Under the pieces are notes generated by a model. The model was not told the origin of the DNA. It made no database searches and saw nothing but the letters and a program-made list of their open reading frames with translations. This document shows positions 38,895 through 46,635 of a stretch of 64,000 nucleotides of DNA, one piece after another (position 1 is the first letter of the stretch; every line of letters starts with the position of its first letter). Where the stretch lies: assembly GCF_030865425.1 (NCBI RefSeq), contig NZ_JAVFCB010000010.1, forward strand, positions 62,001 through 126,000, written 5' to 3'. This stretch comes from Microbacterium capsulatum (GTDB lineage Bacteria; Actinomycetota; Actinomycetes; Actinomycetales; Microbacteriaceae). A program made the position numbers and the translations under genes.

Positions 38895-40316
38895 TCAGGC
38901 GATCTTCTCCGAAAGGGCGACGAGGGCCTGCTGGAAGGCCTCGACGGGCGGGTGCGTGATGCCCGCGCCGATCATGCCGATGCCCGGGTCCTTGTGCGCG
39001 ATGGCGGTGTTGATGATCGGGAGGATCCCGGTCTCCATCACCTTGCGCACGTCGATGCCGGTGGGCACGCCCATGAAGTCCAGGGACGGGATCGTGATGT
39101 TCGGGTTGTTGCCGGTCGTGATCGCGTTCATGGTGCGGGAGTAGCCCATCGCCTCGTCGACGGTGCCGCCGACCAGGGCGACGATCGCCGGGGCCGCCGC
39201 CATGGCGAAGCCGCCGATGCCGAAGGTCTCCGTGATGGCCGAGTCGCCCATGTCCAGGCCGGAGTCGGCCGGGGTGTAGCCGGCGAACATCGGGCCGATG
39301 ACCTCCTGCGCGGGGCCGGTGAACCACTGGCCGCCGGTGCCGGAGACGCGGATGCCGAAGTCGACGCCGTTGCGGGCCATCGTGGTGACCACGGTGGAGT
39401 TCTCGATGCCGTTGGCGGCGTCGAGGGACGCCTTCGCCGTGACCATCCAGGTCGGACCGGAGAAGTAGTCGGACGAGGCGACGAAGTCGAACACCTCGCG
39501 CTTCTCCTTGGTGGTGAAGTCCGTCTCCAGGATGTACGGGGCGAGCGCCTGGATGAGCAGGGTCGTGCCGGCCACGTTGCGGTTGTGCGCCTCGTCGCCC
39601 ATGTGCAGGGCCTGGGACAGCATCAGACGCAGGTCGAGACCGTCGGTGTTCAGGGCCATGGCGCCGGAGAGCACGGGGCCGAACACGTCGCGCATCCAGT
39701 TCAGGCGGTCGATGACCGACTGGTCGTTCGCGCCGAAACGCAGGATCTTGGAGAGCTGCTCGGACAGGTTGGTGAAGGCATAGTTGCCGTGCGTGCGGTT
39801 GCGGACCTTGTGCACCCACATGCTGGCGCTGGTGACACCGGCCATCGAGCCGACGGACTGGTGCTCGTGGCACGGGGAGAAGATGATCTCGCCCGAGGAC
39901 GCGAGCTCGAAGGCCTCGTCGAGGTCCTTCGCCAGGCCCTCGAAGACGAGCGCGCCGGTGACGGCGCCTTTCATCGGGCCCGACATCCGGGGGAACTCGA
40001 TGGGCGGACCCGAGTGCAGGATGGTGTTCTTGGTCATCCCGGGGACGGTGTCCAGCGCCTGGCCGAAGCCCTCGAGGAAGGGCTGCGCGGCGAGGATGCG
40101 GGTGAGCGCCTCCTGGTTCGCGGCGTCGATCTTCTCGGCCACGGCCGGGTCCTCGAGACGGCTGAGCGCCGCGATGACCTCGGGGTCGCCGCCGCCCGGC
40201 GGGGTCCAGTCCATCAGGACCGGCTCGACGCCCTGGGTCTTCAGATCGTCGGCGAACATGTCGAGGCCGAGGTTGACCGGCTTCAGGTCGGTGGAGAACA
40301 GATCGTTCACACTCAT
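38895..40316 (-). CDS. YlbE/AllG-like DUF1116 protein, carbamoyltransferase component
   Basis: A 473-residue cytoplasmic protein of the DUF1116 (YlbE) family. Characteristic segments include F-S-P-C-H-E-H-Q-S-V-G-S-M-A-G-V, M-A-R-N-G-V-D-F-G-I-R-V-S-G and A-I-A-H-K-D-P-G-I-G-M-I-G-A-G. In E. coli, YlbE (AllG) has been assigned together with FdrA (AllF) and YlbF (AllH) as oxamate carbamoyltransferase, the phosphorolytic step of oxalurate breakdown that yields carbamoyl phosphate. It overlaps the fdrA stop by one base (TGATG), so equal amounts of the two subunits are expected. The true substrate here may differ from oxalurate. No zinc-binding or Walker motif is seen. Confidence 0.88.
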   Translation of the reverse strand: MSVNDLFSTDLKPVNLGLDMFADDLKTQGVEPVLMDWTPPGGGDPEVIAALSRLEDPAVAEKIDAANQEALTRILAAQPFLEGFGQALDTVPGMTKNTILHSGPPIEFPRMSGPMKGAVTGALVFEGLAKDLDEAFELASSGEIIFSPCHEHQSVGSMAGVTSASMWVHKVRNRTHGNYAFTNLSEQLSKILRFGANDQSVIDRLNWMRDVFGPVLSGAMALNTDGLDLRLMLSQALHMGDEAHNRNVAGTTLLIQALAPYILETDFTTKEKREVFDFVASSDYFSGPTWMVTAKASLDAANGIENSTVVTTMARNGVDFGIRVSGTGGQWFTGPAQEVIGPMFAGYTPADSGLDMGDSAITETFGIGGFAMAAAPAIVALVGGTVDEAMGYSRTMNAITTGNNPNITIPSLDFMGVPTGIDVRKVMETGILPIINTAIAHKDPGIGMIGAGITHPPVEAFQQALVALSEKIA

Positions 40317-41866
40317 CAGTTGTCACCCTTCGCGACGAATTCACGGGCCAGCAGCCCGAGGTTGGTGGAGGAGGAGGCGATGGTCACGCCGGCGGCCTCG
40401 AGCTTCGCGACCTGCTCGGCGAAGGCCGGGGTGTCCAGGTCCGTGCCGAGCACGTAGCCGAGGATCTCGAGGTGCTGACCGCGCGCGGTCGCCTTCGCCT
40501 TGGCCTCGGTGATGGCGGGGATGGTGACGCCCACCGGGTCCTCGTGCGCGCCGAAGCCGAGCACGAAGTCCATCGCGATGACGCCGACGGAGGGGTCGTC
40601 GGCCTCCTGGACGAGGCGCTGCAGACGCAGCGACGGGTCGATCATCGGGTGCGGACGGCCGTTGGTGAAGTCGTCGTCGCCCATGTCGAGAAAGGTGTGC
40701 TCGCGCGAGGAGTCCATCGCGCCCAGCTTGTAGGCCGGGTTCTTCTGGATGTTCGAGTACACGTTCTCGTACTTGTCGAGAGCCGAGAACATCGACTCGT
40801 CGCACAGGGTGCCGCCGCAGAACAGGCCGCGGATGTACTTCTGCTCCGGGGCGAGCTTGGCGCGCACCTCCTCGACCAGCGGGATGTTCAGGGGGTGCTT
40901 GTCGAGCGTCGACTCGTCGATGCCGCTGGCGACCACGGCGGCGATGGCGAGGGGCTTGGTGCCCGCGGTGACCATGGTCACGTTGTCGTAGCCCGACTCG
41001 GTGCGGTCGGAGCCCAGGAAGGTCACGTAGACCGGCTTGGACGCGGCGCCGGCGACGGCGAGCACCTTCGAGGCGACCTCCTCCGCCGGGGGCTTGGAGA
41101 CGATCACGATGACCTTGGTCTCGGGGTCGGCGTCGAGGGCGTTGATGCCGTCGATCATCGAGATGCCGCCGATCTCGGTCGAGAGGTCGCGACCGCCCGT
41201 GCCGATCAGCTGCGAGACGCCGCCGCCGAAGTCGTGGATGCGGACGGAGACCTCCTGGCTGCCGGTGCCCGAGGCGCCGACGATGCCGATGCTGCCGCGG
41301 CGGACCGCGTTGGAGAAGGCGAGGCCCACGCCGTTGATGATCGCGGTGCCGCAGTCCGGGCCCATCACGATCAGGCCCTTCTCGTGGGCGAGGTTCTTCA
41401 GCGCGAGCTCGTCCTCGACGGGCACGTTGTCGGAGAAGATCATCACGTTCTTGCCGGCGTTGAGGGCCTTGCGCGCCTCACGGGCCGCGAACGCGCCGTT
41501 CACGGAGATCAGCACGAAGTTGCTGTCCGGGACCTCCTCGAAGGCGCCGTCCAGGGTGCGGTAGCGCACCTCGGATGCCTCTCCGGCCTTCTTGTCCTTG
41601 CGGGCGAGGATGTCGTTGACGGCCTCGATCGCCGCCTCGATGGTGTCGTCGGAGGCGTCGATCACGATCATCAGATCGCTGGGCTTGGCCTCGTCGATGG
41701 CGGGGTCGACCACGCCGACGTTGAGGAGCACCTCCTTGTTCATCGGGGTCGCCATGCCGAGCAGCGCCTGGGTGACGCCGTCGACCGCGTTCGCCTTCGT
41801 GCTCATCGACATGAGCGACACGGAGTCGAGGTAGGTGTTCTTCCTGATTTCGATGTGCCTGGTCAT
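40316..41866 (-). CDS. fdrA: FdrA/AllF-like acyl-CoA synthetase-fold protein
   Basis: A 516-residue protein of the FdrA family with the succinyl-CoA synthetase-like fold. Recognisable parts are the nucleotide-fold loop GIVGASGTGSQEVSVRI, the V-M-G-P-D-C-G-T-A-I-I-N-G-V-G-L-A-F segment, G-T-G-G-R-D-L, and a C-terminal half with A-M-D-F-V-L-G-F-G-A-H. In E. coli it is one of three proteins required for oxamate carbamoyltransferase activity. It has a good ribosome-binding site (GGAAAGGA), starts 22 bases after the ankyrin-repeat gene and overlaps the ylbE-like gene. It therefore lies mid-operon. The catalytic mechanism and phosphorylated residue, if any, are not visible. Confidence 0.9.
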   Translation of the reverse strand: MTRHIEIRKNTYLDSVSLMSMSTKANAVDGVTQALLGMATPMNKEVLLNVGVVDPAIDEAKPSDLMIVIDASDDTIEAAIEAVNDILARKDKKAGEASEVRYRTLDGAFEEVPDSNFVLISVNGAFAAREARKALNAGKNVMIFSDNVPVEDELALKNLAHEKGLIVMGPDCGTAIINGVGLAFSNAVRRGSIGIVGASGTGSQEVSVRIHDFGGGVSQLIGTGGRDLSTEIGGISMIDGINALDADPETKVIVIVSKPPAEEVASKVLAVAGAASKPVYVTFLGSDRTESGYDNVTMVTAGTKPLAIAAVVASGIDESTLDKHPLNIPLVEEVRAKLAPEQKYIRGLFCGGTLCDESMFSALDKYENVYSNIQKNPAYKLGAMDSSREHTFLDMGDDDFTNGRPHPMIDPSLRLQRLVQEADDPSVGVIAMDFVLGFGAHEDPVGVTIPAITEAKAKATARGQHLEILGYVLGTDLDTPAFAEQVAKLEAAGVTIASSSTNLGLLAREFVAKGDN

Positions 41867-41888
41867 CGTTGTCCTTTCCGGGAGGTCT

Positions 41889-42488
41889 TTATGCCTGGTG
41901 GCTCTCGAGGATGCCGACGATCTCGGTGTAGCCGCGCTCGCGCGCGAGCTCCACCGGCGGCACGCCCCACGGGTCGGGCATGCCGGGCTTCGCGCCGTGG
42001 GCCAGGAGCAGCTCGACGATCTGCTGACGGACCGGGCCGCCGTCCCCGAGGATGATCGTCTCGATGAGAGCCGTCCAGCCCAGGTTGTTGGTGAGGTTGA
42101 CGTTGATGCGGGTGTTCTCCAGGAGGTAGCGGACGACCTCCAGGTGACCCTTCTCCGCTGCCGGGGTGAGCCCGTTTCCGCCCATGCGGGTGAGCCGCTT
42201 GAGGTCGGCGCCGGCCTCGGCCGCGATCGTCACGAGCTCGAGGTCGTCGTTGATGCAGCCGAACAGGAACGGGTTCGCGCAGGTCTGGTCCTGCGCGTCG
42301 ATGTCGACACCCTCGGCGACGAGAGCGCGCACCACGTCGAGGTGACCCGCGCGGGCCGCGAGCAGGACGGCGGTGGCCTCTTCGCGGTCGACCGTGTTCT
42401 TGTCCGCGCCGTCCACGAGGGCGGCGCGCACGCCGTCCAGGTCGCCGGCCGAAGCGGCGGCGAGGTAGCGCTCGTCTGCGGTGCTCAT
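41889..42488 (-). CDS. Ankyrin-repeat protein
   Basis: A 199-residue soluble protein made almost entirely of five to six ankyrin repeats (for example A-A-R-A-G-H-L-D-V-V-R-A-L-V-A-E-G-V-D and A-A-E-K-G-H-L-E-V-V-R-Y-L-L-E-N). There is no signal peptide and no other domain. Ankyrin repeats are protein-binding scaffolds. Its four-base overlap with the permease upstream (ATGA) and the 22-base gap to fdrA place it inside the catabolic operon. A scaffold or assembly role for the carbamoyltransferase or permease is therefore a reasonable inference. It is the one component with no known counterpart in the E. coli pathway. Confidence 0.9.
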   Translation of the reverse strand: MSTADERYLAAASAGDLDGVRAALVDGADKNTVDREEATAVLLAARAGHLDVVRALVAEGVDIDAQDQTCANPFLFGCINDDLELVTIAAEAGADLKRLTRMGGNGLTPAAEKGHLEVVRYLLENTRINVNLTNNLGWTALIETIILGDGGPVRQQIVELLLAHGAKPGMPDPWGVPPVELARERGYTEIVGILESHQA

Positions 42489-43780
42489 CGAGTGGTCTCC
42501 TTCGCGTAGGCGAACTGCTCCAGCACGAGGTAGGCGACGGTTCCGACGACGAGGCCGACGACCGCGTCGGAGAGCACCGGGGTGAAGAAGTGCGTGACCA
42601 GCGCCGCGCCGGCGCCGATCGCCCAGGCGGCCAGCGCGGTCCAGCGGACGCGTTGCTCGGGACGGCCGGCGTTGCGCTTGGCCAGGATGATCTGGTCGGC
42701 GATGAGCACCGCGCCGAGCGGCGGCACGAGCACGCCGAGCAGGACCAGCCAGTTCACGAAGTAGTGCCACGCGCCGAGCACGGCGACCAGAGTGCCGATC
42801 ACGCCGAGGATCAGGGTGAGCACGCGGATCTTCGAGCGGGTCAGGTGCGACCAGCCCAGGGCGCCGTTGTAGAGGCAGTGCGTGCAGACGGAGCCGAGGT
42901 TGATCACGACGAACGCGAACAGGAAGATGTCCAGCAGCACGTTGTGCGTGCCGGTGAGCAGCGGGGCGAAGTTGCCGCCGTTGGCCGCCGGGTCCGCGAT
43001 CGCGCCGGCCGCGACGAACAGCGCGCCGCTGAGCTGGGCGACCAGGCTCGCCACGGGGAAGGCCGTGAAGGTGGCCGCGACGGCCTGCTTGCCGGTGCGC
43101 GCCCAGCGGGTGAAGTCGGCGGTCATCGTGCCGGAGTCGGCGAAGGTCGCCATGATCGCGGTCACCGCGACGCCGAACGACATCGCGCCGCCCCCGACGC
43201 CCTTGTAGCCGAACACGGCCGAGAAGTTGTGGCTCTGCGCGGCGAGCGAGATCGCGATGATCACGGCCGCGATGAACAGCGGTGCGGCGATCGCGCCGAG
43301 CACCGACAGGGCGCGGATGCCGAGGTAGGTGACGACGATGAAGACGAGCCCCGCGAGCGCGGCGACCAGCGTCTCGTTCCAGCCGAACGCGCCGCTCAGG
43401 CTCGCACCGGTGGCGCCGGTGTTGAAGGCGAACCAGCCCACCACGACGGTGGCGAGGAAGCCGGACGCGATCGCGTATCCCGCGGTGCCGAAGGTCTCGG
43501 TCGCCTGCAGCGCGAAGCTCTTGCCGGTGCGGCCGGCGCGCCAGCTGAGCAGGCTCACGTAGACGAACATGATCGCGTTCGCGGTGAGGATCGCGCCCAC
43601 GCCGGGCCAGAACCCGAGCATGGCCACGACGAGGCCGCCCGGCACCGCATTGGTGAGGATCATCGGGAAGCCGAACCACACCGCGGAGACGGTGAAGAGC
43701 GACTTACGGTGGCTGAGGGGGACCGGTTCGTGTTCGAACTCGGAGGTGGCGGTGTCGGCCGGCGTGGCGGTCTGCGTCAT
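42485..43780 (-). CDS. CodB-like NCS1 permease
   Basis: A 431-residue permease with twelve predicted spans, shorter than and different from the other NCS1 carrier of the island. L-F-T-V-S-A-V-W-F-G-F-P-M-I-L-T-N-A-V, F-A-F-N-T-G-A-T-G-A, and D-S-G-T-M-T-A-D-F-T-R-W-A-R match the cytosine permease CodB branch. The expected substrate is a cytosine-like base or a small ureide taken up with Na+ or H+. Four-base overlaps join it to DUF2877 upstream and the ankyrin gene downstream. Two distinct NCS1 permeases in one locus suggest two substrates or import and export of related compounds. Confidence 0.88.
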   Translation of the reverse strand: MTQTATPADTATSEFEHEPVPLSHRKSLFTVSAVWFGFPMILTNAVPGGLVVAMLGFWPGVGAILTANAIMFVYVSLLSWRAGRTGKSFALQATETFGTAGYAIASGFLATVVVGWFAFNTGATGASLSGAFGWNETLVAALAGLVFIVVTYLGIRALSVLGAIAAPLFIAAVIIAISLAAQSHNFSAVFGYKGVGGGAMSFGVAVTAIMATFADSGTMTADFTRWARTGKQAVAATFTAFPVASLVAQLSGALFVAAGAIADPAANGGNFAPLLTGTHNVLLDIFLFAFVVINLGSVCTHCLYNGALGWSHLTRSKIRVLTLILGVIGTLVAVLGAWHYFVNWLVLLGVLVPPLGAVLIADQIILAKRNAGRPEQRVRWTALAAWAIGAGAALVTHFFTPVLSDAVVGLVVGTVAYLVLEQFAYAKETTR

Positions 43781-44781
43781 CGCCCGGCTCCCTTCTCATC
43801 GGACCCTGGCGTCGGTGCCGTGGGTACATCGGGGGAGGCGGCGCGCAGCGCCGCCTCAGTGCGCAGGGCGAGCCGGACTCCGGTGAGGATGTCCGTGCCC
43901 GAGGTGTGCCCGATCTCCGCGATCCGGGCGGCGGCCTCGTCGATCGCCGCGACGTCGTCGTCGCCGATCGCGTGGACGAGGTCGTGCAGGCTCTGCCTGG
44001 CCCGCGCGCGGAGCGCGTGCCGGGCGGTGACGGTGCTGAGCAGGGTGGTGCGCTCGGATCCGTCCTCGATCGCGGCGGAGAGCGGCTCGAGCGCCGTGCG
44101 GAGCCGCATGCCGGGCTGGGCGGCGAGGAAGGAGAGGCCGGTGAGGACGTCGTCGCCGGACGGGGTGAGGCCCTCGCCGAGTCCGAGCAGGAGGGTCGCG
44201 GCCGCGGTGATGCCGTCGGGGTCGCGGTCCCGCAGCGCCTCGCCGAGTCCGTCGATGCGCGCGGCGAGCATCCCGGCGGCGATCCGGCCGAACGCGGTCT
44301 GCTCGGCGGGGGCGGGGACGGCGGCGATCCTCTCCTCGGCGCCGAGGAGCCGGTCGGCGGAGAGCCCGCACAGACACGAGACCGACGGCGTCCACGGCTC
44401 GGCGGCGGAGAGCAGGATCGCGATCGGGCCGTGCGTGGTCTCGATCCGGAGGCCGTCCTCGCCGATCAGGGCGGGATCGCCGGGGCGGACGTCGAACGCG
44501 GTCCAGTCCGGGACGGGGACCCGCACCGTGGCGGGGGCGTCGTCGAGTTCCGGCGAGACCAGCGCGATGAGCTCGTCGTCGATGCGGAGGTTCAGGGTGC
44601 GGCGGTGCACGGAGTGCACGGACACCGGCGTCGACGCGAGCGCGGCGTCGGAGGAGGGGGTACGGGAGAGGACCGACCGGGGGGTCGGGAAGGCGGCATC
44701 GACCGCGCGTGAGAGCGTCTCCTCAAGCGCGGCATCCCAAGTGATCGCGCGAACGGAGATCGGGGTTGCGACGGGGGTCAT
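43777..44781 (-). CDS. DUF2877 (YlbF/AllH-like) carbamoyltransferase component
   Basis: A 334-residue protein of the DUF2877 family. Its two hallmark glycine/aspartate motifs are LLGLGEGLTPSGDDVLTG (198-215) and H-T-S-G-T-D-I-L-T-G (292-301). The E. coli homologue YlbF (AllH) is the third protein needed for oxamate carbamoyltransferase. It is the first gene of the minus-strand operon and is divergent from the carbamate kinase gene across 160 bases that hold a candidate operator. The ribosome-binding site is AGAGAAGA. The N-terminal 40 residues are variable. Presence of DUF2877, FdrA and DUF1116 together makes the complex complete. Confidence 0.88.
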   Translation of the reverse strand: MTPVATPISVRAITWDAALEETLSRAVDAAFPTPRSVLSRTPSSDAALASTPVSVHSVHRRTLNLRIDDELIALVSPELDDAPATVRVPVPDWTAFDVRPGDPALIGEDGLRIETTHGPIAILLSAAEPWTPSVSCLCGLSADRLLGAEERIAAVPAPAEQTAFGRIAAGMLAARIDGLGEALRDRDPDGITAAATLLLGLGEGLTPSGDDVLTGLSFLAAQPGMRLRTALEPLSAAIEDGSERTTLLSTVTARHALRARARQSLHDLVHAIGDDDVAAIDEAAARIAEIGHTSGTDILTGVRLALRTEAALRAASPDVPTAPTPGSDEKGAGR

Positions 44782-44853
44782 CGTCTTCTCTCGAAGGCCT
44801 CCGGGATTCGTGGGGGTGACGGTCCGCGGAGGGCTGTAAAAGTGTTCCTCTCA

Positions 44854-44883
44854 GGTATACCATCGATACGAATGGAATACCAT
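44854..44883. promoter_or_regulatory. Paired operator candidate in the arcC/DUF2877 divergent promoter
   Basis: GGTATACCAT (44854-44863) and GGAATACCAT (44874-44883) are near-identical 10-base motifs spaced 20 bases apart, on the same DNA face. The first contains the palindrome GGTATACC. They lie in an A+T-rich island of an otherwise G+C-rich genome, between divergently transcribed parts of the catabolic cluster. They are good candidates for the binding site of the GntR/FCD regulator encoded at 45928-46626. Confidence 0.6.
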
Positions 44884-44941
44884 TTCCGTACACACTTCAT
44901 CGGGCCGCCCTCTGCGGCCACACTACTTAGGAGAACACCAC

Positions 44942-45886
44942 ATGCGCGTCGTAGTGGCACTGGGGGGCAACGCCCTCGCTCGCCGGGGCGAGCCGATGAC
45001 GGCCGAGTTCCTTCGGGCCAACGTCAAGTCCACCTGTGAGGCTCTCGCGAACCTCGGTCGCGACAACGAGATGGTCATCACCCACGGCAACGGCCCGCAG
45101 GTCGGTCTGCTGGCTCTGCAGAACCTCGCCTACCAGGACGTCGCGGCGTACCCGCTCGACATCCTCGGCGCCGAGACCCAGGGCATGATCGGCTACGTCG
45201 TCCAGCAGGAGCTCTCCAACGCGCTCGCCGGTGAGCGCGAGGTCGCGGGCATCATCACGACCACGGTCGTCGACGAGGCCGACCCGGCCTTCGCCCGCCC
45301 GACCAAGCTCATCGGCCCGACGTACTCGGCACACGACGCCGCCGAGGCCGCGGCCGAGTACCGCTGGACCATCGCGAAGGACGGCAACGCCTTCCGCCGC
45401 GTCGTGCCCTCGCCCGTCCCCGTCTCGATCGTGCAGGCGCCGCTGATCCGGCGCCTCCTCGAGGCCGGCAGCCTCGCCGTCTGCGTGGGCGGCGGCGGCG
45501 TGCCCGTCCGCGAGGACTCGAAGGGCCGCCACATCGGCGTCCAGGCCGTGGTCGACAAGGACCTCGCCAGCGCGGCCCTCGCCGCCGAGATCGGCGCCGA
45601 CACGCTGATCATGCTCACCGACGGCGATTACGTCAGCGAGAACTGGGGCACCCCGGAGCAGCGCGACATCCACACCGCCTCGGCCGACGCCGTCGCCGCG
45701 ATGAAGTTCGCGGAGGGCTCGATGCAGCCGAAGATCGACGCCGCGATCCGTGTCGCGCGCGCCGGCGGCCGCGCCCTGATCGGCCCGCTGGACCGTCTGG
45801 ACGACCTGCTCGCCCGCAAGATCGGCACCGAGATCGTGCCGACCCTCAAGGAGGGCATCCGCTGGGTCGAGCCGGCGAAGGCCTGA
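44942..45886 (+). CDS. arcC: Carbamate kinase
   Basis: A 314-residue carbamate kinase of the amino-acid kinase fold, with V-A-L-G-G-N-A-L (5-12), HGNGPQVG (48-55), C-V-G-G-G-G-V-P-V and L-T-D-G-D-Y-V motifs. In the catabolic direction it makes ATP and carbamate from carbamoyl phosphate and ADP; carbamate decays to CO2 and NH3. There is no arginine deiminase or ornithine carbamoyltransferase nearby. The FdrA/DUF1116/DUF2877 set, divergently encoded, is the expected source of carbamoyl phosphate. The E. coli allantoin cluster likewise carries a carbamate kinase gene (ybcF/allK). The start has an AGGAG site 11 bases upstream. Confidence 0.94.
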   Translation: MRVVVALGGNALARRGEPMTAEFLRANVKSTCEALANLGRDNEMVITHGNGPQVGLLALQNLAYQDVAAYPLDILGAETQGMIGYVVQQELSNALAGEREVAGIITTTVVDEADPAFARPTKLIGPTYSAHDAAEAAAEYRWTIAKDGNAFRRVVPSPVPVSIVQAPLIRRLLEAGSLAVCVGGGGVPVREDSKGRHIGVQAVVDKDLASAALAAEIGADTLIMLTDGDYVSENWGTPEQRDIHTASADAVAAMKFAEGSMQPKIDAAIRVARAGGRALIGPLDRLDDLLARKIGTEIVPTLKEGIRWVEPAKA

Positions 45887-45927
45887 CCTCACCGGGACAA
45901 GCGCCACTCGATGGGAGAATGAACGCC

Positions 45928-46626
45928 GTGACAACAGCGGAAGAACGCCTCCCCGAGTCCACCAGGATCGCGTCGTGGTTGCGCGACGCGATCCTGGATG
46001 GCGAACGTGCCCCCGGCAGCCGTCTCATCGAACGCGACCTCGCGTCCGAGTTCGGCGTGAGCCGGGTCCCGGTGCGAGAAGCACTGAAGGTCCTCGTCGC
46101 CGAGGGACTGGTCGAACTGCGCCCGCACACGTGGGCGATCGTGCGCGAGTTCACCGAGGCCGATCTGGCCGACCTGGACGAGGTGCGCACGGTGCTCGAA
46201 CCGCTCGCCTTCCGCCTCGCCGCGGAGCGCCATCGGCGCGACGGCCTGGCCCGGCTGCAGGAGTCGCTCGAGCTCGAGCAGTCCAGCGCCCTCGCCGGAG
46301 AAGGGGTCGCGGCTCGCCGGGCCGCCGCGGACTTCCACGAGATCGTGACCGATCTCACCGAGAACATGCTGCTCGGCGACATGATGCGCGCCATCCGCAG
46401 CCGCCTGCGCTGGGCGCTGTCGCAGCACGACGACCTCCAGCACGTCAGCGCGGAGCACGTCGAGCTGTTCGACGCGATCCGTCTCCGGGACGGCGACCGG
46501 GCGGCCGAGCTCGCCGCGGCGCACGTGGACAGCAGCCGGCTCGAGCGCATCGCCCACGTCGAGGCGCAGCGCACCGGCGCGGTCCGCACGACGGCCTTGG
46601 ACGGACCGGATCCGATCGACCGGTAA
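45928..46626 (+). CDS. GntR-family regulator, FCD (FadR) subfamily
   Basis: A 232-residue regulator with an N-terminal GntR winged helix (about 10-75; L-I-E-R-D-L-A-S-E-F-G-V-S-R-V-P-V-R-E-A-L-K-x-L) and an all-helical FCD ligand-binding domain. This has the metal/ligand residues expected in this class: D in the E-V-R-T-V-L-E region, H in D-F-H-E-I-V and H in A-E-H-V-E-L. It is probably the repressor of the carbamoyl-phosphate island. GTG at 45928 is preferred because GAGAAT lies 7 bases before it (leaderless); an in-frame ATG at 45919 has no room for a ribosome-binding site. It ends 9 bases before the aminotransferase gene. Confidence 0.9.
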   Translation: MTTAEERLPESTRIASWLRDAILDGERAPGSRLIERDLASEFGVSRVPVREALKVLVAEGLVELRPHTWAIVREFTEADLADLDEVRTVLEPLAFRLAAERHRRDGLARLQESLELEQSSALAGEGVAARRAAADFHEIVTDLTENMLLGDMMRAIRSRLRWALSQHDDLQHVSAEHVELFDAIRLRDGDRAAELAAAHVDSSRLERIAHVEAQRTGAVRTTALDGPDPIDR

Positions 46627-46635
46627 TCTGGCTCG

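Noticed and set aside
36727..46626. Mobile element carrying the island
   Set aside because: No integrase, transposase, tRNA gene or terminal repeat was found at either edge; accessory status rests on synteny only.
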